A stretch of DNA of 64,000 nucleotides from contig BEDY01000003.1 in NCBI GenBank assembly GCA_002335605.1, positions 2,418,001 through 2,482,000 of the forward strand, read 5' to 3'. This document shows positions 24,201-35,155 of this stretch, in pieces; position 1 is the stretch's first letter; each line of letters starts with the position of its first letter. This DNA comes from Prillingera fragicola. Its lineage: Eukaryota > Basidiomycota > Tremellomycetes > Trichosporonales > Trichosporonaceae. The notes beneath the pieces are model-generated. The model saw only the letters and a list, made by a program, of their open reading frames with translations, made no database searches and was not told where the DNA came from. The translations under genes and the position numbers were made by a program.

Positions 24201-25257
24201 AAGTGGCTCGGACTCGAGTTTGACATGCTCACCGACGAGAGCATGGACCTGTACCGTATCTTTGGGTGAGTTGAGCCTTGGATCTTGTGGGATTATTGCT
24301 GACAGGCAGTATGCGTGAGAAGCTTATCATGACCAAGACAGAGGACTACCCAGCCCACAAGAGTAGGATGAAGCTCGGAACAGTTGTGAAGGGGCTGGTC
24401 GTAAGTGTTATCTTATCAACCAAAACCAACGAATAAAGTCTAACAATACTCAGAACGGCATGGTCCACGTCCCATGGAACTTCCAGCGCGTGGGTTCACT
24501 CCAGCAAATGGGCGGCGAAGTCATTCTCGCCCCCGGCGAGCGCGGCAAGCCCCGCTGCGTCTTCATCCATCGCGTCCCCGATGCAGCGCGGTGGATCGAC
24601 CCGGCCATTCTCGCCGCCCAAGCTCTCGTCTCGCAAGGCACGCCAACTGGCCGCATTGTCCCCATGGACGCCACCGAGCTCCGCGAGTCTCTCATGTACA
24701 TGCGCCACGCAGACAGCATGGAAAGGTCCGCGCGCTCACGCAACAACTCGACCACCCCCTCCTCGGCCCCGCCTGCGACCTACCCGCCTCAACCGCGCGA
24801 TCACCGCGCACAGTCGGCACCCTTCCTGGGACCAGCGTTCGAGCACGCTCCCCCCTCGCCGTCATTTGCCGTCGTCTCCCGCGCCCCAGCGTCGCCTGGC
24901 ATGCCGCCCACACTCGTCGCCAAGCCAACCCCCACCCATCGCGGCCTGGAAGGCACCCCCATGCCGCCCGAGCCGTCCCCCAACCGCTCGCCGCGGAGCC
25001 AGCAGGCCCAGACCCCTTCTGGGGTGGGATACTTTCCCCAGCCCCCGCCCAAGACCCTCCGGCGCCTCACGCCGCAGCTCGGCCAACTCCCGTTCGCCCC
25101 CTCGGGTCAAGGAAGCCCGCGGAGGCCGCTGAACATGAATGCCCCGCCTGCAAACGGGTACGAGTCGAACGTGAAGCAGGACCTCAGAATGCTCGTGCAT
25201 GACCAGGGCGAGGTTAGTCGTGAGCGCCGGGCGAGGAGGAGGCAGTCTGCAGCGTAG
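21249..25257 (+). CDS. Disordered-arm peroxiredoxin-like (AhpC/TSA_2) protein 2
   Basis: Exons 21249-24265, 24310-24400 and 24454-25257 encode 1303 residues. The introns of 44 and 53 nt restore the domain. About 880 residues of Ser/Pro/Arg-rich low-complexity sequence come first, with recurrent short units such as RASLSAFRGR and RPSLSAFRGR near residues 550-590 (RxxS basophilic-kinase-like sites). The thioredoxin-like domain follows, with VFLRHFWCAVC giving Cys944-x-x-Cys947. A further 200-residue Pro-rich tail ends the protein. The domain order and the RHF-x-C-x-x-C signature match the upstream gene, so this is a tandem duplication with very different arms. The first splice acceptor is chosen at 24309 because the earlier AG at 24305 would create a stop. 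Confidence 0.82.
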
Positions 25258-25849
25258 AGAGATAATGACCGGAATGAAACGACTGGACGATTACGGAGAC
25301 ATATGTATTTAATTGAAATTATTATTATGTTAGCTTTGGAACGGCCTGTCGCCGTTTGTGTTCAACTTCGTTGGGTAGGTCTGGATCGTACTCGCCATGA
25401 ACTGGCATCCGGGAGACTGTTCCGTTCCGGTTGCATGCAAGCAAGCAAGTGGAACCATGAGATGGCGATGGTGATAGCGAGGCCGGCAAAAGTTGGGCAA
25501 GCTGTGCGAGAAGTAGCGCACCACAGTAGTGAGATTATGAGGCGCAATGTCCCTGTAACAACTGTCACCGTACGCCACTCGGCTTCCTCAACCTTACTGG
25601 AGGCAATTAAAAGGGTTATTAACTCATCGGCTTGGCAGGGTTGCTGATCTGCCCATGCCCGGCTCGGAAGCCGAGTACGTGCTGCTGAGATGGGTGTTGG
25701 GGTAGTGACCAGCGTGGCAATCAAACGTGTCATTCAGTCGTAGTCTGCAGGCATTTCACCCCCGATCCAGCAACAAGTGTCATGACATCTAAACCTAACG
25801 CATGTAAAGTACCCATGATATAGTCCATTATTAATTATCCCACAAATTT
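25258..25849. other. Convergent intergenic region
   Basis: 3' sides of the peroxiredoxin-like gene and the PriA-like gene. AT-rich stretches at 25303-25330 and 25820-25850 could hold polyadenylation signals. No gene is seen. Confidence 0.5.
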
Positions 25850-26817
25850 CTAAAGCTTGAGCGCAGGCACACACTTGCTCCCAAACAACTCGTACCCAAT
25901 CCTGCACGACGTCGCCACACACTCGCCGTTGGAGCACGTAACAGCGCCAGCCCGAACACCCGGCAGCATGGTACAGTCCACACCAGCCGGTTGGGTCACG
26001 TTCCAAGTGACTTCTGGAGCGTATAGTCCGCTAGCACAGCCGCCGCACGACTCGAGCTCACTGAACGTATCGAGGCACTCGTATCCACCCTTGTCGCCGA
26101 CCTTGCACGGCGTCAAGTGAGAAGGACAGAGCTTGGGCACGGAACGTTTCTCCCTCGCGATGTGTACGCGCTCCTCGCGCCTCGCCAGTGCCGAGGTGGA
26201 CGCGTGCCCAAATGTGAGGTAGACGTAGTACATGTCGTTAGTGCATGGCCGCGTGTTGATGGTCATGTGTGTCTCGCAAAAGCACTCTTGCGTGTTAATC
26301 TTGTAGGCCGCCACCCCGCCTTCGTAGTATGGTAGCTCGTTGTCGCACTGAGCGTTGCAAGCCCGCTGATTCGGCTGGATAGTGGGAATAGGGTTGGTGT
26401 TGGTCGATCCCGTCGTTGGACGCGTCACTGTCCCGTCATAGGGTTGAATGTAACTTGCGCAGTAGTGAAAGTACCATGTCGTGTACACGCGCGCGGCGCG
26501 GGCCTGTGTCGCAAGACAGTTCATGTCCCCGTCCACAGCCTGCAGCAGCTGAGGAGAGGGGTAGTCGTTGCTGCACTGGCAGGTGGCGGTGCCGGCTGTA
26601 AAGTACGAGTAGAGGTAGTTTGAAGCGCGGCAGTTTGCCTGGCAGGGTTAGTTTGGGTCAACTGGAGGGGACATACGGAGCAGGTCTCCGAGTCGGCTCC
26701 GGTGCCAGAGACCGCAGAGGGGACATCGCTGGGGTTGAAGCAGCCAAAGCGCTCGTCCTCCCATGCAATGGCTGGGAGGGCAAGGGTGAGAGCTGCGATG
26801 GCCAGGGCGACCTTCAT
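25850..26817 (-). CDS. PriA-like secreted cysteine-rich protein
   Basis: Minus-strand exons 26817-26677 and 26638-25850 (38-nt intron) encode 309 residues. The first 18 residues (MKVALAIAALTLALPAIA) are a clear signal peptide. Two cysteine-rich parts follow: an N-terminal half with TCQCS and ECFCETH motifs, and a C-terminal half with LCPSHLTPCKV, CGGCASG, GVDCTMLPGV and CSNGECVATSC. The latter are hallmarks of basidiomycete PriA-type proteins. PriA was described from fruiting-body primordia of Lentinula, and related proteins are abundant and secreted in many basidiomycetes with unknown biochemical role. A Lys/Arg-rich dibasic stretch between the halves could be a processing site. A TATAAA lies 57 nt before the ATG. 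Confidence 0.85.
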
Positions 26818-28167
26818 TGTTTTCAGTTTATTTATTGAGACTGGGAGATTGATCTTGGGCACGCTTGCTGTTGCTTTATATGCGCTCGAGTTTACGTGCT
26901 TGCTCATTTTGTACACGTTTGTGAGGTCTTGTCAGACTTTGGGGGCTCTTGGCACACTGGGCCACCGCACAGTAGAGAGTTAGAAGCGAGGCCGAAGACA
27001 TGGAAGCTCGGAAACAGTTGAACGGCGGGCATGCGTCGCGCGTTCCTATGGCTGAATGGGCAGGATGTTGATCAGCAAGGGTTTTAGTAAGAAGGTTGTC
27101 AACACTGGAATGGGTCTACAGTGGTAAGACTCTGATGTCAAGCTATCAGTCAAATGAGAAGACACTGGAACTGGTCCGCTTCCCGCCTAGGTTCTCTAAC
27201 TTTTGAGTGTGAGTGGCTGCTTGGCAGCTCAGGGGGCTGGGGATGCTGATAGCCCTGGCGGCGCAATTCCGCGCGGCATTCACACAGAATCCAGCGCAAG
27301 CTGCCGAATGCCGCAACAGCAGCCCCCATGAGCTTTGTGGATGAGCTTGATCAACCAAGCAAAGAACCACCTCGGCCTCGTTCAATGCCGACCAAAGTCA
27401 ATGTGGCGGCCGCGGACGGTGGTGGCGTCAATGGATCGCCGACTTGGCCAGCCCTGGGCCCCTGAGCAAAGTAAACTCTGTCGACGCCGCCGAGGCTTCA
27501 AACACCGCCCAATCAACCAGCCTGGATAATTATCATGGAAGAATACACAGGGCATGGCAGGTTTACAATTTTCGGTGTGTTGCGGAACGACTGCTTGGGA
27601 TGATGGTGGCGTTCCGGTATCGCGGTATTTGACTGGGGTGGTGGGCTCTTCGGGGATGTAGAACTCGGCAGCCACCACCTCCACCGGTTTTCAACAAAGT
27701 CTGCCGGAACGGCGTCTTTCAGCTGTAAGGTTGGTTACTCCTCACCGGCGTGAGAAAGGCTGGGAATACTGTGACTGAAGGGGGAGTTATGGCCAGGGAA
27801 CTCCAAGCGAGACGAGACCTAGGCCGAGACAGCCGTGACAACGCGGCATGGTTGATCGACATCAAAGTTTGGCGTCGGCCGTGTCCTTTGTTAGACAACT
27901 TTGGATTTCGGCCGCCGATGAGTTGGAATGTAAGTTGAGGGGCTGACACCTCTGCTCAGCCACGTGCAGAGTGGGTAAGAATGAGAGTAAGGAAGAGAGA
28001 GCCCTTGATGTAGACGCCAGAGTAATCGTTCTCGTCGATGGTGTATCTCTGTGGGGCCCCATGTGGAAGTGGAGGTGGAGGCCAAATCTACTTCCGCTCG
28101 CCACGCGGATCAGTGACTAGTACATGCTCATCTCACTTCCGTTCTTCTCTCTCATCCCTCATCTACA
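26818..28167. other. Divergent intergenic region
   Basis: Promoters of the PriA-like gene (minus) and the chromodomain gene (plus). The TATA of the former is at 26875-26880. A TC-rich leader precedes ATG 28168. No gene, tRNA or repeat is supported. Confidence 0.5.
26875..26880 (-). promoter_or_regulatory. TATA box of the PriA-like gene
   Basis: TATAAA on the minus strand ends 57 nt before the ATG, the same spacing as in the two calpain-like genes. Confidence 0.6.
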
Positions 28168-30090
28168 ATGCTGGCCCCACAACGGGAGCCAGTAGTCCTG
28201 AGACCAATGGGTCTCCCGCCCATCAAGACTACAATCGACAACAAATGGGCATTCATCTTCTTTCGCTTCTGCGCAGAACGACACCAGATGACAGAACGCC
28301 GTCTCGCAGGAGTAGCCCGTGACAAACTAACAGCCGATGAGGCCATGCAGGGTGTGCACATCGGCAATGTGTTCCGACAGCTCGATCCGTCATCGCATCA
28401 CATGAGCGAGAATATCATTGGGAAAGGAGATCAGTCGGTTGAAGAGGTTTGCTGTAAGTTGTGCGACCAAAGGACCCTAGCTTAACCTCCAGTCCGCGTG
28501 TTTCTGTACTGCAGCTTCTACACCAACGCAACCTGGGAACTGCTCTGCAAGGCCGCTGGTGGTATTCCGACATGGCAAAACTTTGAGAACTGCGACATGG
28601 CCAAGATGGAAGAGGCACTGCACGAGCGGAGTATCATGCAAAGCAACAAGATTTATTATGGTGGCTTCCAGATCGTGCCCCCGACAATCTACTTTACCGA
28701 CAACAGGAACAAGAGCGCGACCGAGCCAGATGGGAAGACCATGTATCACTATGCTGCGAGCTTGCGGCTCGTGCTTGCTATCATGGAAATGGGCGTACCG
28801 CAGAAACTGCTCGAGTGCAAGTATGTCCTTCCCTCTGCCGAGTCGGCGCTGACAGCAGGTACGCAATGGATGCAAGTTATCTTCTTCAAACCCTTCCAGC
28901 ATTTGGCGGCTTTCTCTCCCTCAACGTCCTATGCTACCTCAACGAGTCAGCCTCCCCGCACTTCAACTGGCACTACCGCGACTTTGCCACCTGCGGCCCA
29001 GGAGCCCGTGCCTACCTGCAGCGCATGTTCGGCAAGGAGTCGATCAACGGCGTTGCAGCCGAGAATGCCGGACTCAAGTGGCTTAAGGACAATCAATGGC
29101 GATACTGGGCCCGGCTTGGGCTTGATCCCCCGCACGCCTGGCAGGACCTTGCGCCTGGGATGCGGGTGCTGGATTTTGAGAATGCGCTCTGCTGGTGCCA
29201 TCGCTATGTTGCGTCGTACACTGCAAAGGGCCACCGGAGCTTTGCCGATGCGCCGTGGCCCGACTATGACCCGACCATCACTGAGGTCTGTGGGCCGTCG
29301 GCATGGTGTCTGGAAGAAAAGCACATTGGCACGGAACAAGCCGACGACTGCCTGGGACCGTTGTATGGTGAGAACGATCTCTACGAAGTCGAGTCGGTTG
29401 TTGCGCGCTCCGGGCCGTGGTATCGGGTGCGATGGAAGGGGTGGCCGCCTGAGGAGGATACGTGGGAGTTTGAGCAGAACCTGCAGGAAGACGCAGCAGA
29501 CGTGAGTACTCCTCCCTTTGCGGCCAAACTGACAAGCAAAGGCGCTGAAGGAGTGGGTCGACTGGGAAGCAAACGTCGCGACAACAATCCAAGCAGTAAA
29601 GCATCAACCATATACGAAACTCCCAGCGCCCGGCATTGTTCCGAAAGTGGAAACGGCGCGTCCAAAGCGGAAACGCGCAGCCGTACAGCGCTATGCGGCG
29701 CGATATCTCGATCTGGAGGCCGAGGAGGTGCGCGACGAGGTGCAAGTCGAGGAGCCCTCTGGACGTGGGAGAAGGAAACGGCATGCTGCCCAGCCTGGTG
29801 TGGGTCACGGGCTCTACGATCTCGAGGCAGAAGAGGCTCTCCCGGGAGAGGAGGATGACTTCGACGACCAGCACGACGACGAGTACGAAGAGGACTTTGA
29901 GGCTGGGTTCGAGGAGCCCCCTGCTTACTCTCCGCCGGAACCCAAGCGCTCGGTCTCACAGGCCATCCCGCCAGGAACGTACAGGAGCGTCGGGTGCGGG
30001 CCCGTCACATATCGGAGCGTTGGGTGTCAGACCGAGGATCAGCCTCTGCGGGTCATTACTGGGAAGCGGCGAAAGGTTGAAGAGTTGTAG
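28168..30090 (+). CDS. Chromodomain protein with aGPT-PPlase/HMUDK-type helical domain
   Basis: Exons 28168-28453, 28493-28820, 28859-29501 and 29542-30090 encode 601 residues. Introns are 39, 38 and 40 nt. Residues about 20-345 match the pattern of the alpha-glutamyl/putrescinyl thymine pyrophosphorylase clade 3 (5-hmdU DNA kinase helical) domain. Visible blocks are FFRFCAERHQMTERRLAG, HIGNVFRQLDP, LLQTLPAFGGFLSLNVL, CGPGARAYLQRMFG and VLDFENALCWCHRY. Residues about 378-430 are a chromodomain: YEVESVVARSGPWYRVRWKG followed by WPPEEDTWEFEQNL with the aromatic cage Tyr, Trp and Trp/Glu positions. A basic PKRKR stretch and an acidic tail follow. The inferred role is a chromatin-bound factor linked to DNA base modification or its recognition. 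The third exon acceptor is a tandem CAGCAG. tRNA-Ala lies 119 bp downstream. Confidence 0.85.
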
Positions 30091-30209
30091 CATGATGTGT
30101 GTATTGTATATATTGCCTGCTGTTCTGCCCTACCAACACTCGAATTCTCAGACCTGCACTGCAGCAAAAACGAGGAGCTGGCGACCACGACAGGAAAAAA
30201 AGGAGAAGT

Positions 30210-30290
30210 GGACGAGTTAGGAATCGAACCAAAGACCTCGTCAAATAGACTGATGCTAATGACGCGCTCTACCAACTGAGCTACACGCCC
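30210..30290 (-). tRNA. tRNA-Ala(AGC) with a 9-nt intron
   Basis: Reading the minus strand from 30290: acceptor GGGCGTG pairs with CTCGTCC and includes the G3:U70 pair that identifies alanine tRNAs. The D stem is GCTC/GAGC and the anticodon stem CGTCA/TGACG, with loop TTAGCA and anticodon AGC. A 9-nt intron follows position 37. The T arm has TTCGATT with one stem mismatch. A seven-base T run on the minus strand (30201-30195) is the Pol III terminator. Confidence 0.93.
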
Positions 30291-30840
30291 TCTTACGTAA
30301 GTGATTTTCAAACTGTCAGAATCGGTTTGTCACCATGAATGAATGACGACGACCTGCTGATGTCATGTCTTTATCGTCGCAGACGAGTCAGTCGACGCCA
30401 ACATGGCGAACGCGCGCTGCAGGAAGAGTTGCAACGACTGAGGCACGTTGGTGACAAGTTCCAGGTTAGGTCAATGACTCGATCGCCCATGGGACGAGAT
30501 GTGAGTTGACAGCACACATTCCAGACACCAAGGATGAGTGAGTTTCTGCCTCGGCCAATGCAGAAACGATGACGGATGCTGCCAGCTACGGATGTTCTTT
30601 CTCCGACAACAGGGGCCTGCACAGCACCGATACCATCCGCCGAGACGACGAGCGGCACGCGTCCGTTCCTGGTTGATGTTGATGATAACTACACCTGCGT
30701 GTATGACTACTGCCGACCTGCACCCCTGGCAGGAACCCGGCAGCTAGCTGACAGCGGCCGCGCCGGAGCAGTCAGCAGTCCATGCTCTCTGGCTCAACCC
30801 CATACACTAGTGCCAGGCAAACATCAAGACGATAGCTGTC

Positions 30841-31028
30841 TTCTCCACTTGCTTTAGTCTTTCGCCGCTGATCCGCTGACCACTGGCAAAGACCCAACCA
30901 AAGGCAGTGCGGTAGTAGCAGTCACCATTCAATGTTCGTTCGCCTCCACCCCACCCACCCACAAGTTTCAGACAAACGCCGAAAGCGATGGTGCCTGTTT
31001 TCTCCACCTGCTTTAGTCATTCGCCGCT
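30841..31028. repeat. 29-bp imperfect direct repeat, two copies 159 bp apart
   Basis: 30841-30869 and 31000-31028 match at 27 of 29 positions around the core GCTTTAGTCWTTCGCCGCT. Weaker similarity extends upstream (CAAAC...GATRG). It may be an upstream element of the calpain-like gene or a trace of local duplication. Confidence 0.7.
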
Positions 31029-31317
31029 CCCCCTACGTTTGGATCTATTTATCTATCCTCCCTATCGATGCTCATCAACTGACCACAATGTGCTCGACCG
31101 CAATCTGGACTCGAGCCAGCCAGAACGCGTCCAACGTTGCGTTTACGCTTCGTCCATGGGAGCGGTAGGCACGGGACAGAAAGACGTGACGGTGTTTGCC
31201 TCGGCGCGTCATCCCCCGGAAGAGCTGTGGCCGTAAACTGTGGATCTGGAACACTGATGTTTGGCTCGTCGAGCACTGTCTGCCAAAGATGTTTGGCGAG
31301 CAATTAACCAGAGCCAC

Positions 31318-31323
31318 TATAAA
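31318..31323 (+). promoter_or_regulatory. TATA box of calpain-like gene A
   Basis: TATAAA ends 56 nt before the ATG at 31380. Confidence 0.6.
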
Positions 31324-31379
31324 GACCTAGCGACATTCAGCTGCTCACTGCCAGCCCCAACGCTCTCAACCTTTCCACA

Positions 31380-34300
31380 ATGAAGCCTCTTTTGACATGG
31401 CTGTCGTTGGTCTTTGTGACACTGCGTACGTTTCGACTGTCTCGCACACGACTGACATTCAGTGGCCATCATCTCTGTCACTGCGCGGCCGGTGCATCCA
31501 CATCTGCGAAGTAACCGGAATCCAACCGGTGTCGACTACAACCCCTTCCAGGTTGGTACTCATGGCCAGCACAAGAGGGCGCCGCCCAGGCTTTTTGGAC
31601 CTGATGGTCCCAAACCAGAAGATGTCCTTCAAAACCAGTACAGCGACTGCTGGTACATGGGCGGAATGCAAGTCATTGCCCAGGACGCGCCCCAGTTGAT
31701 TGAAGCTTTGTTAGTTCCGGATGGCGACGATGTCAACGTCGACTTTCCCATCGACCCGGACAGGGACAAGAACCCAACGCAATGCAAAGACGCACCCGTT
31801 AAAGTCACACAACAAGACCTTGGAACGCTGGGGGCCCCCAACAGTAGGCCGCGCCCCGGTCCCAACGGGGCACTGTGAGTTTGGTTTGGTTGCTAATACT
31901 GATGGCGCTCAGGTGGCCCAATTATCTCAAGGCAGCTTTGGAGAAAAAGGGAATCCCCTGCAACTCATCACCGACCCGGCGAGTACGTCAAATATGACCG
32001 AATCCCACTCATGAGAGGCAGGCTGACCTTCCAGGGCTTGGAGCTCCTTCTAGGCCGAAACGTCAATTCGAAAAGCATTCAGACAGAGCTCACAAACCAA
32101 CAGCTCGAGAACCTCCTTAAAGACGATTCGGCCATGCGCCTGCTTGGTTCCAAGTCGGATATTGACCTGTTCCCAGGCGCGAAGGAGTATCTGGATTCAT
32201 TGGGGCAGCTTCCCAAACCATTCAAGTCTCCAAAACATGTTTATTCCGTCATCCAATACTTTCCAGGAACTGGTACGAAGGAGGCGTCGTGAGTCTGTCA
32301 AGATGGCGCAACGAAAGCTACTTGCTGACGCGTGAAGTGTGATGCTTCGGAATCCGGATACCTCGATAACGGAAACCTTAACCCTCACTGAGATAAAGCA
32401 TTACTTCAAAACGATTGTTACCGCCGATAAAACGGGTGGGGGAGCCGCGCCTGGACCAGCCCAGTTGTCTAGACGAGCCCCCACCTGTGCCCCACGCAAG
32501 CCTCCCTCTGCAGCAGAGAGGGCCGCCCAAGCTGCAAGGGCAGCAGCTAATGTAGCCAGGGCCGCAAGGGCAGCTGCCTTGGCTGGCCAGTCAGCCGGGG
32601 CAGTTGCTATGGCTGCCTCAGCGGCAGCTGCTGCTGTGCCTGGCATTGCCAGTGCTGCCGCCGCCGCTGCTGCAGCAGCGGCTGTAGCTGCTGCGATTGC
32701 CGCTGCGATCGCTTCCGGAAAGGGCATCTGGGACGCCGTACACGACGGCGAGGATGAGGCTGAAAAGTACGACACGCCCAACGACGATTCTGCCACTGGC
32801 TCCTCCGATCCTGAAGGTGGTGACGACGGTGGCGACGAGCCCGATGATCCAGAGGACAACCCGGGTGACGACTCGCCAGAGCCTACTCCGTCTGATGATG
32901 GTGACGAGCCCGATGCGACATCAACTTCGGACGATGACGGACCATCGCCTAGCACAACTGCCCAGGAGGAGCCCGAGGAGACGCCCACCGCCACGGATGA
33001 TGGCTCAGCCACATCGCCAACTGCTGGTCCCACCGAGGAGCCAACTTTGTCTGAAGATCAGCCTCCTAGCCAGACGACCGCCGAGCCGTCTCCGTCCAAT
33101 ACCGACAGCTCTGAACCGTCATCATCTCCGTCTGAGTCTGAACAGACGCCGTCGGCTACCTCTGCCTCGCCTGGTTCAGAGTCGTCAAGTGCCGGCACAG
33201 CGTCGTCTACTGGCGACACCTCTTTCGTACCCACGGCGTCCTCTTTGTCTCCATCATTGTCTTCATCTCTGTCAGCGTCGTCCTCCAGATTGTCAACATC
33301 GTCTTCCAGAACAACGTCTACGTCTGCAACGTTTACATCTGCGTCTTTGCCCAGCACTTCCTCTGAGACTTCGACCTTCTCTGAGTCGACCTCGGCCACT
33401 GCTTCGTCACAGCCCACGCCGAGTGACGCAACCTCAACCGACGGAGAGGAGTCGCAGACGGACAGTACTGCGACACCCACCTCAGCCACTTCCACACAAG
33501 AGCCGACGTTGTCTGAGGAGCCTACACCTACCGAAGACTCAACTACAGAGGAGCCCACTGCGACACAGGAGCCCACCACCACAGAGGAGCCCACTGCAAC
33601 CCAGGAGCCCACCACAGGGGAACCCACTGCGACCCAGGAGCCCACCACCACAGAGGAGCCTACACCGACCGAAGACTCCACTACAGGAGAGCCCACTGCG
33701 ACCCAGGAGCCCACCACCACAGAGGAGCCGACTGCAACCCAGGAGCCCACCACCACAGAGGAGCCCACTGCAACCCAGGAGCCCACCACCACAGAGGAGC
33801 CTACACCGACCGAAGACTCCACTACAGAGGAGCCCACTTCGACCCAGGAGTCCACCACCACAGAGGAGCCTACACCTACCGAGTCGACTTCAGTGGGCGT
33901 CCCTTCTACCCAGGAGCCCACCACCGCAGAGGAGCCGACCCCTACCGCAGACTCGACTTCAGAGGAGCCCACTTCGACCCAGGAACCCACCACCACAGAG
34001 GAGCCGACCCCCACAGGAGACTCGACCTCAGAGCAGCCTACGCCGACAGAGGAGCCGACCGCAACTGAGGAGCCCACCACCACAGAGGAGCCGACCCCCA
34101 CAGGAGACTCGACCTCAGAGCAGCCTACGCCGACAGAGGAGCCGACCGCAACTGAGGAGCCCACCACCACAGAGGAGCCGACCCCCACAGGAGACTCAAC
34201 CTCAGAGCAGCCTACGCCGACAGAGGAGCCAACCACAACTGAGGAGGAGCCGACCCCGACCGTAGACTCAACCTCAGAGCAGCCTACTCCGACAGAGGAG

Positions 34301-34732
34301 CCAACCACAACTCAGGAGGAGCCAACAACCTCAGCAGAGCCTTCACCGACTGAAGCGCCAACCGTGACTGTAGAACCTCAGCTCTCAGTTCAGCTCAGCT
34401 CCACGGAGGACACTACTACCTTTTCGCCACCCCCGCTGCTTCTGCCCTCGTCGCTGATTGATACCGACACGATCACCTTTACTCCGCCTCCGCTGCTCCT
34501 TCCGTCCAGCCTGTACGAAACAGACTCTCCCGCTACGGAGCCCACCCCGGAGCCCACTCCGACTCCTACCCCGGACACCAACAATTGTGCGATATCTGGA
34601 CGATGCCCCTTCCCACCACCGGGTGGCTGGCAGTCGCAAGATGGCAATGAGCCCCCGGAGCCCGAAGAGACATTCACTGCCGAGTCCGAGCCACTCCCAC
34701 CGCACAACCCGGGAGTTCCTCCCCCTTGGTGA
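31380..34732 (+). CDS. Secreted calpain-like mucin-type protein, copy A
   Basis: Exons 31380-31425, 31463-31874, 31913-31982, 32035-32288 and 32338-34732 encode 1058 residues. Introns are 37, 38, 52 and 49 nt. Residues 1-24 form a signal peptide (MKPLLTWLSLVFVTLLAIIS). Residues about 55-290 resemble a C2 (calpain) protease core: QNQYSDCWYM with Cys78, a substrate-domain block ALWPNYLKAALEKKG, His244 in HVYSV and Asn266 in LRNPD, so the triad positions are all present although the Cys motif is atypical. A long Ala-rich helical block, about residues 320-385, is followed by IWDAVHDGEDEAEKY, an acidic stretch, and roughly 500 residues of Thr/Ser/Pro/Glu repeats suited to O-glycosylation. No GPI signal or membrane anchor is seen at the C-terminus. 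Calpains are normally cytosolic, so secretion is odd. A paralogue lies inverted at 44466-47449. Confidence 0.8.
33490..34332 (+). repeat. Coding tandem repeats of calpain-like gene A
   Basis: The first part is made of 36-nt units (EEPTATQEPTTT and variants such as EEPTPTEDSTTG). From about 34000 a longer 87-nt unit (EEPTPTGDSTSEQPTPTEEP plus ATEEPTTT) recurs nearly perfectly about three times, with a shortened last copy. The near-identity at DNA level implies recent unequal exchange or slippage. Confidence 0.9.
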
Positions 34733-35155
34733 CAGCTTTACTGTACACTAGCTGCTGCTGGCCAGCACATTCTGCAGACGAATCCGTGTATTCCTTCACC
34801 ATTTATACCTGTTAGTATTGCCTGATGTGACCCGACTGACTGTGAGCATAAATGCTGCGGTGACTTGTATTGTGGTGGAGGTCGAGTTTGCCACTCATCA
34901 TCATCCTTTGCCCACTCACTCTCTCAACCAACCCAGTTGATAACTACTCACACGCCGTCTGGTCTTCAACCGTCTTGCTTCAAAACTGGGCAACGATCTA
35001 CAGCTCACAAACGATCTCTGGTCGTTCCAGGGCACCGCCAATACGTCCTTCTGCATCGGCAAGTGATGAGAACAGATCGCGCCAGTCTCCACCCGTCGAC
35101 TGTACCGTTTCGCACATCGAATAACGAGCGTCGAAAAGCCATCGCAGCGGCAGAC
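34733..35155. other. Intergenic and leader
   Basis: 3' side of calpain-like gene A and leader of the coiled-coil gene. The downstream frame is open back to 34865, and an in-frame ATG at 35066 is an alternative start. Confidence 0.45.

Larger units (their letters stand above)
30291..31379. other. Intergenic
   Basis: No gene is supported; several short open frames lack motifs. A 29-bp imperfect direct repeat is present (30841-30869 and 31000-31028) and a TATA box at the right end. Confidence 0.5.

Noticed and set aside
33058..34308. 416-codon minus-strand frame of Gly/Val/Ser repeats
   Set aside because: Antisense shadow of the Thr/Glu/Pro repeat array of calpain-like gene A.
33490..34332. 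CRISPR-like array
   Set aside because: Repeats are in-frame coding units without unique spacers in a eukaryotic gene.
31490..34732. GPI-anchored adhesin interpretation of calpain-like gene A
   Set aside because: The C-terminus ends in a Pro-rich hydrophilic segment with no hydrophobic tail or omega site.
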